From the NCBI RefSeq assembly GCF_037974355.1, contig NZ_CP150235.1, positions 3,596,001 to 3,660,000 on the forward strand: a stretch of 64,000 bases of DNA. Reading direction: 5' to 3'. Source of the stretch: Paenibacillus sp. FSL R5-0517 (lineage in GTDB: Bacteria > Bacillota > Bacilli > Paenibacillales > Paenibacillaceae). The position numbers and the translations under genes are program-made. Every line of letters begins with the position of its first letter. Position 1 is the stretch's first letter. Below, piece after piece: positions 8,143 through 15,523 of the stretch. Below the pieces are notes generated by a model that saw nothing but the letters and a program-made list of their open reading frames with translations, was not told the DNA's origin and ran no database searches.

Positions 8143-8583
8143 ATGGATATTGTGTCATATCGGGAGCAAGATCAGGAACGACTGGTTCAGATTTGGGAGA
8201 GAGCTGTTCGAGCAACACATACATTTTTGGAGGAACAACACATTCAATTCTATCGGGATGTGGTAAGCAAAGTATTACAGGAACGGCAAGTCGAGGTGTG
8301 GGAAACTCTAGATAAAGAACATCAGCCTGTCGGTTTTATCGGGTTGCAAGATAACTTAATTGAGATGTTATTCGTCGATCCAAGTCAGCATGGACAGGGA
8401 GTTGGTCGTCTGCTGATCGAACATACTATCAAGATCAAAGGACGCCACCTGAAGGTGGATGTCAACGAACAGAATCCTGGAGCTGCACAATTCTATAGCA
8501 AAATGGGGTTTGTACAGATCGGACGCTCCGAATTCGATGGTTCTGGTAATCCGTTCCCGCTATTGCATCTGGAAATTTCATAA
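8143..8583 (+). CDS. GNAT acetyltransferase
   Basis: 146 residues from the ATG at 8143, which has GGAGAG upstream; the longer frame to 7993 runs through the MITE-like element and is not real. The protein begins with VSYREQDQERLVQIWERAVRATH, as in small GNAT proteins related to YjaB. It has the acetyl-CoA loop DPSQHGQGVGRLLIEH and ends with NPGAAQFYSKMGFVQIGR. Cytoplasmic N-acetyltransferase; the substrate is unknown. An intrinsic terminator follows 22 bases after the stop, so the gene ends its transcript. Insertion of the MITE-like element 22 bases before the start may have changed its expression. Confidence 0.87.
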   Translation: MDIVSYREQDQERLVQIWERAVRATHTFLEEQHIQFYRDVVSKVLQERQVEVWETLDKEHQPVGFIGLQDNLIEMLFVDPSQHGQGVGRLLIEHTIKIKGRHLKVDVNEQNPGAAQFYSKMGFVQIGRSEFDGSGNPFPLLHLEIS

Positions 8584-8604
8584 AGGATAAGAATGTTCCC
8601 ATTG

Positions 8605-8630
8605 AAGTCGCTAATTTAGCGACTTTTTTT
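8605..8630 (+). terminator. Intrinsic terminator
   Basis: AAGTCGCTAA pairs with TTAGCGACTT and runs into seven T. It ends the acetyltransferase transcript. Confidence 0.85.
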
Positions 8631-8696
8631 GCGAGCGTAACCTAGTATGATCTGAATCCTTCACTTGGTCCTATGCCAAATATAAATATTTACCTC

Positions 8697-8745
8697 TTGC
8701 ATAAAGAACACATGTTCGGTTTATAATATATACAAACATACGTTC
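8697..8745 (+). promoter_or_regulatory. SOS promoter with two LexA boxes
   Basis: TTGCAT (8697-8702) and TATAAT (8722-8727) form a promoter with a 19-base spacer. GAACACATGTTC at 8706-8717 fits the Bacillus LexA/DinR box (GAAC-N4-GTTC) and fills the spacer. A second, one-mismatch box AAACATACGTTC lies at 8734-8745, just downstream of the -10. LexA repression and DNA-damage induction are strongly suggested. Confidence 0.83.
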
Positions 8746-8768
8746 TTAAATGTACAGGAGTGATTTCA

Positions 8769-10010
8769 GTGTGGACTAAGCAGCGAACCATCATGCTCAT
8801 TGATATGCAGAGTTTTTATGCTTCAGTCGAAAAGGCAAAAATGCCCCAATACAAAAATAGACCTCTCGCCGTTGCAGGCGATCCAGCAAGACGTTCTGGC
8901 ATTATTCTTGCCGCTTGTCCATTAGCCAAAGCTAAGGGGGTATCTACCGCAGAACCACTCTGGCAGTCTCTTCAGAAGTGCCCTGAACTGATCATTGTCA
9001 GACCTCACATGCAAGAATACATTGAAGTTTCCACCCAAATTATGTCCATTATTGAGGAATTCACCGATCTGGTTGAGCCATACAGTATAGACGAATTATT
9101 CGCTGATTTTACAGGGTCTATGCATTTATTTGGTAATGATCCAATCGATTTGGCCAAACAAATTCAAGACAAAATCTATAACGAAACAGGGGTTTACGCC
9201 AGAGCGGGCATTGGTGAAAACAAAATTATCAGTAAATTGTGCTGCGATATGATTGCTAAAAAAGCGGAAGGTGGCATTTTTCACTTAAAGAAAGAGGAGT
9301 TACATCTTCACATTGGAGATAAGCCCATCCGCGATATGTGGGGGATTGGCTCAAGAATGGAAAAACATCTCTGGAAGATGGGTATCCGAACCATTAAAGA
9401 CCTGGCGAATACGCCTCTTTCCAAATTAAGAAGCAAATGGGGTGTTAATGGAGAAGTCATCTGGAGGGTTGCCAATGGACTCGACAATTCGCCGGTAACG
9501 GTCAACACACATAATACACAAAAGGATATCGGAAACGGAATGACCCTGCCCAGAGATTTCACAGAAGCATGGGAGATTGAAGTGGTTATTCTCGATATCT
9601 GTACAGAAGTGTGCAGAAGAGCCCGTAAAAAGGGGCTGATGGGTAGTGTCATATCTGTGAGTGTATCGGGAGCAGATTTTGATCACCCAACCGGTTTTCA
9701 CAGGCAGGTTAAACTGTCTGATCCTACAAACATAACCGTTGATGTGTGCAAAATAGCCAAACGCATATTCCATCAACATTGGGATGGGCAACCTGTGCGC
9801 CGTGTAGGCGTATCCCTATCTCAATTATCCAATGCGGATACATATCAACTATCTTTCTTCGATGATCAAGAGCAGAAACGAGCCATTGATCAGGTGATGG
9901 ACAACATCAAGGATCGATATGGCGACATTGCCATTCTTCGAGCGAGCTCCATTACGGCTGCGGGCCAAGCGATCGATCGAGCATCTAAAATTGGGGGGCA
10001 TTACAAATGA
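8769..10010 (+). CDS. uvrX: Y-family DNA polymerase (UvrX/YqjW-like)
   Basis: 413 residues from the GTG at 8769, which has AGGAG 8 bases before it; the GTG at 8760 would overlap that ribosome site. The palm motif LIDMQSFYASVEKA and the catalytic YSIDELFADFTG are those of ImpB/MucB/SamB polymerases. Helix-hairpin-helix and little-finger regions follow (WGIGSRMEKHLWKMG, then VSVSGADFDHPTGFHRQV). It carries out translesion synthesis past damaged bases. It heads a three-gene unit whose promoter carries two LexA boxes, and its stop overlaps the YolD-like start as ATGA. The arrangement recalls the Bacillus uvrX and yqjW loci; the exact paralogue is uncertain. Confidence 0.92.
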   Translation: MWTKQRTIMLIDMQSFYASVEKAKMPQYKNRPLAVAGDPARRSGIILAACPLAKAKGVSTAEPLWQSLQKCPELIIVRPHMQEYIEVSTQIMSIIEEFTDLVEPYSIDELFADFTGSMHLFGNDPIDLAKQIQDKIYNETGVYARAGIGENKIISKLCCDMIAKKAEGGIFHLKKEELHLHIGDKPIRDMWGIGSRMEKHLWKMGIRTIKDLANTPLSKLRSKWGVNGEVIWRVANGLDNSPVTVNTHNTQKDIGNGMTLPRDFTEAWEIEVVILDICTEVCRRARKKGLMGSVISVSVSGADFDHPTGFHRQVKLSDPTNITVDVCKIAKRIFHQHWDGQPVRRVGVSLSQLSNADTYQLSFFDDQEQKRAIDQVMDNIKDRYGDIAILRASSITAAGQAIDRASKIGGHYK

Positions 10011-10375
10011 GCAAAAAACTGGAGGCCAATGGATTATGGGAATCGAGCCGCATGATGCTTCCACAACATAAAGAACGAATTATACAGCATCGTACTCAAA
10101 TTCATGTTCAGGCGAAACCTCTGATTCATGAAGATGAGTGGGAGATTATTGCTCAACATATAGATATGTCCCTCAACTATACGTTGCGAGCCACCTTTGA
10201 AGTATTTCATGAGTCAGGCAATCGGTATATACACGGGATCGTCACTTCAGTCAGTGCCTTTGGAAAAAAAATAAAAATTGAAATGGAAAATGGATTTGAA
10301 TGGGTCGATTTTGATCAACTGGTCACTGTAAAGTTTGAAGAAGGAGGAGGTGTGTACGGTGAGACAAACTTCTGA
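10007..10375 (+). CDS. yolD: YolD-like family protein
   Basis: 122 residues. It contains the family landmarks LWESSRMMLPQHKERI near the N-terminus, then an SH3-like beta region with RYIHGIVTSVSAFGKKIKIE and GFEWVDFDQLVTV. YolD-like proteins are habitually encoded next to Y-family polymerases in Bacillales and are thought to be their accessory or regulatory partners. Here the start codon overlaps the polymerase stop (ATGA), so translation is coupled and stoichiometry is probably fixed. It would be induced by DNA damage from the shared LexA-controlled promoter. Its biochemical role is not established. Confidence 0.88.
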   Translation: MSKKLEANGLWESSRMMLPQHKERIIQHRTQIHVQAKPLIHEDEWEIIAQHIDMSLNYTLRATFEVFHESGNRYIHGIVTSVSAFGKKIKIEMENGFEWVDFDQLVTVKFEEGGGVYGETNF

Positions 10376-10727
10376 GGAACTTGCACTCGTCAAGAGGCTG
10401 GTTGAGCTTCCGTATCTTTTAGGTGCTCTGGAGGTAGATAAGCATAAAATATACGCTTCAAACTTTAAGATGAAATCGGTGTATATTGATTACCTGGACG
10501 GTACTCAAAAGAAAATTGCTTTAGAGATGTACAAGTCAAAACAAAGTTTAAAGGAACATCATATAAAAATCATTGAAGAGGAGAGATCCGAGCTGAGTTT
10601 AACAGTAAATTATTCGGTAAGAGGTTACCTTCACAAAATGACTCTATTGTGGAGCAAAGTGAAAGTGGATGTGACCTTAATGCTTACTGAACATATGAGC
10701 GTTGATATTACTGATATGCCAAGATAA
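10359..10727 (+). CDS. Third SOS-cassette gene, unknown function
   Basis: 122 residues from the GTG at 10359, chosen because AAGGAGGAGG stands 8 bases before it. It overlaps the YolD-like gene by 17 bases in another frame. I do not recognise a named domain. The protein is mixed alpha/beta and charged, with LVKRLVELPYLLGALEVD followed by alternating strands (MKSVYIDYLDGTQKKIAL, ELSLTVNYSVRGYL). It has no signal peptide or membrane segment. Its tight coupling to the polymerase and YolD gene implies a role in the same damage response. An intrinsic terminator follows 90 bases later. Confidence 0.75.
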   Translation: MRQTSEELALVKRLVELPYLLGALEVDKHKIYASNFKMKSVYIDYLDGTQKKIALEMYKSKQSLKEHHIKIIEEERSELSLTVNYSVRGYLHKMTLLWSKVKVDVTLMLTEHMSVDITDMPR

Positions 10728-10817
10728 ACATAGAGTTAGAGCAGAATACGGTATATAACGGCATAAGGTGGATATAATACAGCTATAACCATTGTTTTCT
10801 TCTCCCGATTTGGGTAA

Positions 10818-10852
10818 ACCGACCTTTGAAATTGAAGGGTCGGTATTTTTTG
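10818..10852 (+). terminator. Intrinsic terminator of the SOS cassette
   Basis: ACCGACCTT pairs with AAGGGTCGGT across a short loop and is followed by ATTTTTT. Confidence 0.85.
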
Positions 10853-11043
10853 TCTTAAATTTTGTGATTGGCATATTAACCATATAAAATGAGAGAACTC
10901 AAGATTCAGTTACATACAGATAGATACATTTATCCATATTGTTCCGTCCCGAAACAAGAATTTATCCTTCAGAAGAATGGTATCAACATATCTGGATAGC
11001 ACGGCATGGTTCCATTATCTTGACAGCCAGGAGTATTATAATA

Positions 11044-11090
11044 CAACGTTGAATAAGAGTAGTACGTTGGTAACTCACCGTTGAACAACG
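11044..11090 (+). promoter_or_regulatory. Cluster of CGTTG palindromes before the RCC1 gene
   Basis: CAACGTTG at 11044-11051 and CGTTGAACAACG at 11079-11090 are perfect palindromes. A further CGTTG lies at 11065. They stand 33-79 bases before the start codon and could be an operator. No convincing -35/-10 pair was found around them. Confidence 0.35.
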
Positions 11091-11122
11091 AAAGATTTTA
11101 ATGGGTGGAGGGGAGGAAAGTT

Positions 11123-12034
11123 ATGGACTACAATTCACGGAAGGTAGCAGTGTTTGAGACAGAAGGGTTCCGTAACTGTACTGTAGCGGCAGGTCGCCGT
11201 CATACCGTCGCTCTTAAATCTGACGGAACAGTCATAGCCGTGGGTGATAATAAATACGGTCAATGTGATGTAAGCGATTGGTCCCATATCGTCGCCGTTG
11301 ATGCCGGTAATGTTCATATGGCTACGAACACAGGTAATGCTCATACCGTTGGTCTTAAATCTGATGGTACGGTAACAGCTATAGGTTGGAATAAGCATGA
11401 TCAATGCAATGTAAGCGAATGGCGCGATATCGTAACCATTTCAGCAGGTTGGTGCCGTACTGTTGGGGTTAAATCAGATGGCACCGTGGTTGCGGTGGGG
11501 CGAAATAATGAAGGGGAATGCAACGTGAGCAGCTGGCATGATATTATATCGGTCACGACGGGGGACTGGCATACAGTTGGTCTAAAAATAGACGGTACGG
11601 TAACAGCAGTTGGTAACAATAAATATAACCAATGTAGCGTAAACGACTGGGGCGACATGTTGACTGTTTCGGCAGGGTATCTTCATACGGTTGGGCTTAG
11701 ATCGGATGGCAAGGTAGTGGCTACGGGTAGAAATCATGAAGGGGAATGCGACGTAAGCGGTTGGCTCGATATTGTCGCAGTTGCAGCGGGAAGTTATCAT
11801 ACCGTTGGTCTTAAGTCTGACGGTACAATGGTTGCTGTGGGTTCTAATAAACATCAACAATGCGACGTAAGGGGCTGGCATGACATTAGAGCTATTTCAG
11901 CGGGCTGTGCCCACACAATTGGATTGAAATCGGATGGTACGATGGTTGCTGTGGGTGATAATGATTATGCACAATGTGATGTAAGCGGATGGAGTAACAT
12001 CCAACAATATCATTTCAACAAGGAAACGAATTGA
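11123..12034 (+). CDS. RCC1-repeat protein
   Basis: 303 residues from the ATG at 11123, preceded by GGGGAGGAAAG. About seven tandem repeats with a period near 38 residues (114 bp) fill the protein. Each contains HTVGLKSDGTVVAVG, then an N..GQC-V..W segment and an AVSAG turn, as in RCC1/BNR-like beta-propellers. Seven blades would close one propeller. There is no signal peptide, so it is probably cytoplasmic. RCC1-type propellers are protein-interaction scaffolds; no enzyme domain is attached. Repeats are alike at DNA level, so copy number could vary by recombination. It stands alone between two terminators. Confidence 0.85.
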   Translation: MDYNSRKVAVFETEGFRNCTVAAGRRHTVALKSDGTVIAVGDNKYGQCDVSDWSHIVAVDAGNVHMATNTGNAHTVGLKSDGTVTAIGWNKHDQCNVSEWRDIVTISAGWCRTVGVKSDGTVVAVGRNNEGECNVSSWHDIISVTTGDWHTVGLKIDGTVTAVGNNKYNQCSVNDWGDMLTVSAGYLHTVGLRSDGKVVATGRNHEGECDVSGWLDIVAVAAGSYHTVGLKSDGTMVAVGSNKHQQCDVRGWHDIRAISAGCAHTIGLKSDGTMVAVGDNDYAQCDVSGWSNIQQYHFNKETN

Positions 12035-12046
12035 ACAACTCTCAGG

Positions 12047-12079
12047 ACCCGTGCTGTCTTTTAAGATAACATGGGTTTT
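12047..12079 (+). terminator. Terminator after the RCC1 gene
   Basis: ACCCGTG pairs with CATGGGT around an inner GTCTT/AGAT stem, then TTTTC. It lies 13 bases after the stop. Confidence 0.6.
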
Positions 12080-12188
12080 CTATTTATACTGCAAAAGAGG
12101 ATTGCCATCTCAGTAGGAGACAAACCAAAGTCCCGTTGAATCCAAAGCTGTATGCTCCTTAAGTAGAGGGGGAGAGTAGATTAAAGTC

Positions 12189-12219
12189 GAAGAGGGACTG
12201 CATTTTGCATTCCCTCTTC
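12189..12219 (-). terminator. Hairpin downstream of the amidohydrolase
   Basis: GAAGAGGGA pairs with TCCCTCTTC and an inner TGCA pair closes the loop. Read on the minus strand it follows the amidohydrolase stop, but its T tract is weak. Confidence 0.5.
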
Positions 12220-12259
12220 TTAGTGATTTTACAATTAGGAAGATATAATCTTCTAGTTT

Positions 12260-13570
12260 TTAGCCTAGTTTTCGCGAACCATTGAACCACACGGATTGGA
12301 TTGACAATGTATCTGAAATATTAGTGATCGGATCACCGTTTATGAGAATAAGATCAGCACGTGCACCTTCGGTAATCCGGCCACGATCATGTAGACCAAA
12401 GCAACGGGCCGGTTTGGAAGTAGCCGACTGAAGAGCTTCGATCGGAGTGAACCCAGCCTTCACCAGCAGCTGCATTTCGTGGTGAACACTGGCCCCATGA
12501 GCAAGGCCACCAAGGTTCGGAACGGGAACCGGTGCGACATCCGTCCCTACAAGAATATCAACTCCGGCACGGTGAAGATCCATCACATTTTTAAAGCTGT
12601 TCTCCATATTGCCATGTGGGAACGTATTGAAGCTTGAGTTCAAGATATCGATCCAATCTGGACTTAATTTGGAATGAACTCGTGGATCATTAGCCAATTC
12701 CGATGCCGGATTACCTATAATCGATGAATTCAACACCAAGCACGGTGTAACAAAAGCTCCAGAATCAGCTATGGATTTGACCAATTCGGACGTGTACTCG
12801 GGTCTGTCGATAAACAAGTGCCCCAAACCGTCGACTCCAAAATCGATGGCTGCTTTCGATGAAAGAGCCGTCAAAACGTGGGCAATAACCAACTTATCAA
12901 ATTTGTGGGCTTCAGTAACGGCTGTTTTTAGGATCTCATCACTTAGAACAGGCAGGCCAGGTGCACCCATAACCGTTCCTTCTTCAATCATGATCTTAAT
13001 ATAGTCGGATCCATTCTCCACTTGGGTATGCACATGTTTGATCGCTTCTTCAACCGTCGTCACTTGAGGTATTTCGTCGTGATCGTGAGCGTAGGCGGCC
13101 AACATGGCTTCCCGGTCTTCCTCCGATAACTTCTCCAGTTCCTTTAATACGAATTCAGGTATTTCATCTCCATCAGGCAGTAATTCATCTGGGTGCCCAC
13201 CAGGAGCGGTAATCGCCGTACCAGCAGATCGGACGTCTGCGATGTCATCGACATTTTTTAGCTGAATTTCGCGCCCTCTTTTAGTAAAGTCGCCGTTCAT
13301 TTCGAGTTCTGTTGTAACGCCGAATTTTAAGGCATCCCGTAATCCGCCAATTGAGGTATGGACATGTGCATCAATCAGGCCGGGTATTAATGTCGCATTT
13401 TCTCCATCGATAATTGTTGCGTCGCTTGGAATGTCTCCGCCCACTGAAATAATGGACACCCCTTTAATGACAATATGTCTGGGAGCAATGATTTGATATC
13501 CATCAAAGATCCGTACATTCGTAATCGCAGTAATTTTTTCTAACCCAGCATTCTGATTTAATTTCTCCAT
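12260..13570 (-). CDS. Imidazolonepropionase-like amidohydrolase
   Basis: 436 residues from the second of two adjacent ATGs, which has AGGAGG at 7-base spacing. It has the metal-dependent amidohydrolase layout. A small N-terminal beta domain carries the H-x-H metal pair H69/H71 in IPGLIDAHVH. The barrel has KIMIEEG in the position of the bridging lysine, LVIAHVL, GLGHLF and VGTDVAP, the last bearing the catalytic aspartate. The C-terminal GARADLILINGDP closes the beta domain. Such enzymes hydrolyse cyclic amides, dipeptides or related C-N bonds; the substrate is unknown. It diverges from a MarR gene, and a MarR-type palindrome lies inside its promoter, so it is probably induced by its own substrate. 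Confidence 0.88.
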   Translation of the reverse strand: MEKLNQNAGLEKITAITNVRIFDGYQIIAPRHIVIKGVSIISVGGDIPSDATIIDGENATLIPGLIDAHVHTSIGGLRDALKFGVTTELEMNGDFTKRGREIQLKNVDDIADVRSAGTAITAPGGHPDELLPDGDEIPEFVLKELEKLSEEDREAMLAAYAHDHDEIPQVTTVEEAIKHVHTQVENGSDYIKIMIEEGTVMGAPGLPVLSDEILKTAVTEAHKFDKLVIAHVLTALSSKAAIDFGVDGLGHLFIDRPEYTSELVKSIADSGAFVTPCLVLNSSIIGNPASELANDPRVHSKLSPDWIDILNSSFNTFPHGNMENSFKNVMDLHRAGVDILVGTDVAPVPVPNLGGLAHGASVHHEMQLLVKAGFTPIEALQSATSKPARCFGLHDRGRITEGARADLILINGDPITNISDTLSIQSVWFNGSRKLG

Positions 13571-13609
13571 CATAAATCCTCCTAATGTGTTTGTGACTGA
13601 ACAACTCGC

Positions 13610-13638
13610 AGTATAACTGTTAGATACCTAACAGTCAA
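13610..13638 (-). promoter_or_regulatory. Amidohydrolase promoter with MarR-type palindrome in the spacer
   Basis: On the minus strand TTGACT (13633-13638) and TATACT (13610-13615) are 17 bases apart. The palindrome ACTGTTAGATACCTAACAGT (13616-13635, 8-base arms) fills the spacer, so a bound dimer would block the polymerase. Confidence 0.8.
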
Positions 13639-13653
13639 TAGTCTAACAATCGT

Positions 13654-13711
13654 TTGACAAGCCTACTGGGATCACTGTATATTTTAGCTACTTACAATTA
13701 GATTCCTAACA
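13654..13711 (+). promoter_or_regulatory. marR promoter with second operator copy
   Basis: TTGACA (13654-13659) and TATATT (13678-13683) are 18 bases apart. TTAGATTCCTAACA at 13698-13711 repeats the operator core just after the expected start point. A half site, CTAACAAT, lies at 13643. Confidence 0.72.
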
Positions 13712-13736
13712 ATTAGAGAGGGGACGATGGACGGTC

Positions 13737-14165
13737 ATGCATTCCCGAGAAGATACGCCTTATATGGAGTTGTTTCAAATTATCGGTCTTAAGTTAAAGA
13801 AAAGAGCGGATGAAAGTATAAAAGAGTTAGGATTAAGTTCTCAACAAGGAAAAGTAATCGATTATATTTATGAGAATCAAGATAATCATATTATTCAAAA
13901 GGATCTTGCAGATCGGTTTCATCTGCGTGGGGCAAGTGTTACAAGCATGCTTCAAGGTCTAGAGCAAAAAGGTTTCATCGAACGGAAAATCCCGGCCAAT
14001 AATGAACGGCAAAAAAATATTTATGTATTACCAAAAGCGGTTGACTTGATTGAAGACTTTAATAACTCATTTCAAAAAGTAGAGGATGAAATCGTTCAAG
14101 CCCTAAATGACGAGGAGAAGCAAATCTTAAAGAAATTATTGATCAGAATTAATGAACGCATATAA
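13737..14165 (+). CDS. MarR family repressor
   Basis: 142 residues with a central winged helix: KVIDYIYENQDNHIIQKDLADRF, then the recognition helix region LRGASVTSMLQGLEQKGFIERK and the wing PANNERQKNIYVLP. Flanking helices at both ends form the dimer interface. The ribosome site is weak (GAGGGG 14 bases before the ATG), but no better in-frame start exists. It is transcribed away from the amidohydrolase gene. Matching TTAGATWCCTAACA sites lie on both promoters, so it probably represses the hydrolase and itself until a ligand, likely related to the hydrolase substrate, releases it. Confidence 0.9.
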   Translation: MHSREDTPYMELFQIIGLKLKKRADESIKELGLSSQQGKVIDYIYENQDNHIIQKDLADRFHLRGASVTSMLQGLEQKGFIERKIPANNERQKNIYVLPKAVDLIEDFNNSFQKVEDEIVQALNDEEKQILKKLLIRINERI

Positions 14166-14400
14166 CAGATGAGCCTGCATAGGTAACTGAGGGCCATAGA
14201 ACACTGATTTAATATAATCTTTAGAAAAAATTGGATAGGGACAAGAACATTAGTTAAGTAAAAGTCACTATCTATGAACATTACCCTGTCAAAGTAGACA
14301 AAAAGGGGAAATTTAAGCTACGACCGTTTCTCGGTATTCCACCGGGGGATGGTCGTTTGGATTATGAGACATACAAAAACTGTAATATTTAAAACAAAAG

Positions 14401-14545
14401 TGAGAGGAGCATAATTCATGTTTGATGAAATTGCTTTCTCACCAGGAATTATTCTTACAATGGAATGGAAATCTTGGATCAAAAAGATATTTTTCAAATC
14501 AGGTATAATTATAGAATGAATGTTATTGATGTTTAGACTCGAATA
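14401..14545 (+). pseudogene. Decayed copy of the small ORF at 17.6 kb
   Basis: From the ribosome site GAGAGGAG through the ATG at 14418, the sequence parallels the small ORF at 17619-17750: FDEIAFSPGII corresponds to FDDINFSPGII. One base is missing after GGAATTATT, which breaks the frame, and further changes follow. Similarity ends near 14545. The rest of the 14.17-14.67 kb gap shows only a hairpin, ACGACC/GGTCGT, at about 14320-14356 and no other gene. Confidence 0.65.
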
Positions 14546-14669
14546 ATTTACATAACTTAGTCCAAGAGTGCTATAAATATGTAAAGGAAATAATAGGATG
14601 AAGATAGTTGGCACTGAATAGAGTAAATACTTCATCATTTGAAATCTTTCTATTTAAGGCGGTATATTG

Positions 14670-15116
14670 ATGAAAAAAATTGAAATTAAAGTAACTAACT
14701 ATAATCCCAAGTATGCTGAACATACCGTGAAAATGTGGAGAGATAGCAAGGAACGGGCAATTGGCCAGGCTGAAACCCATAGCTTCGAAGACCATCTAAA
14801 TTTTTTAAATCATATCCTATCTAAACAGTATCAAATAGATTTAGCGTTAATTGATGAAAAAGTAGTTGGAATGATTGCCTATAGTGAAACTGAGATAAGC
14901 CAACTTTATATTCATATTGATTATCAAGGGAATGGAATAGGGCGAACCTTGCTTAATAAAGCAAAAGCACAAGCAAATGGAAACTTAACTTTGTATACAT
15001 TTGAAATTAATAAAAATGCCCAAAGATTTTATGAGAATAATGGTTTTGAAATCACTGGTAGAGGACAAGAAAATGAAGAGAATTTACCTGATATACGATA
15101 TGAATTGAAGTTGTAA
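14670..15116 (+). CDS. GNAT acetyltransferase
   Basis: 148 residues from the ATG at 14670; AAGGCGG lies about 8 bases upstream, and a TTG directly before is a less likely start. The body carries the GNAT signature: strand EISQLYIHIDY followed by the acetyl-CoA loop QGNGIGRTLLNKAK, then NKNAQRFYENNGFEITGRG. It is A+T-rich compared with the polysaccharide loci further along the window, as is its surroundings, which may mean a recent arrival. Cytoplasmic acetyl-CoA-dependent transferase of unknown substrate. No operon partner is visible: the upstream region holds the decayed small ORF and the downstream region a separate promoter. Confidence 0.86.
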   Translation: MKKIEIKVTNYNPKYAEHTVKMWRDSKERAIGQAETHSFEDHLNFLNHILSKQYQIDLALIDEKVVGMIAYSETEISQLYIHIDYQGNGIGRTLLNKAKAQANGNLTLYTFEINKNAQRFYENNGFEITGRGQENEENLPDIRYELKL

Positions 15117-15223
15117 AAATCGAATATCAATTTACAGTCCAAAAAGAAACAGTCTGCAGGTTAGCTGGGTGCTTGACCACCCAACCATATTCACTGGAAC
15201 TGTAATCCCACGTATTTATTATC

Positions 15224-15451
15224 TTGACAGTAATTGAGTCTGACTCGTAATATTTGAAGTGGAGATGTAGGAAAGGGGACTCGCTGGACAATGTGGACTT
15301 CCTTGTAATGATTATCTAAACTGGATCGCTCGACTTGGTGTTTTGGTTATAACCACACGCCTCGTTTGTGATGCCGATCTGCAATCATTCAAGGGACGCG
15401 AGGAACCGTTTGATCAAACCCGGGCGCGGATACTTGATGTATCCGTTTTTT
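15224..15451 (+). promoter_or_regulatory. SDR promoter, long leader and upstream terminator
   Basis: TTGACA (15224-15229) and TAATAT (15248-15253) are 18 bases apart, with a GAGTC-T-GACTC dyad (15236-15246) in the spacer, as seen in MerR-controlled promoters. A leader of about 260 bases follows before the SDR start. It contains the palindrome GTTTGATCAAAC (15408-15419) and a strong terminator, CGGATAC/GTATCCG plus six T (15427-15451). This looks like a controlled leader, but no known riboswitch was recognised. Nothing coding was found in the 407-base gap. Confidence 0.5.
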
Positions 15452-15523
15452 GTTTTACCCAGGATAATTCCATCTCCAACGAAAAATGGATTTCTCCCTC
15501 CCCTATTAAACGGAGGAAATAAA

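Noticed and set aside
11135..11881. Several long minus-strand frames opposite the RCC1 gene
   Set aside because: They are by-products of the tandem repeat; none has a ribosome site or recognisable domain.
14250..14360. TGTC-AAAGTA-GACA and the ACGACC/GGTCGT hairpin as an insertion sequence end
   Set aside because: No matching second end, no target duplication and no transposase fragment were found nearby.
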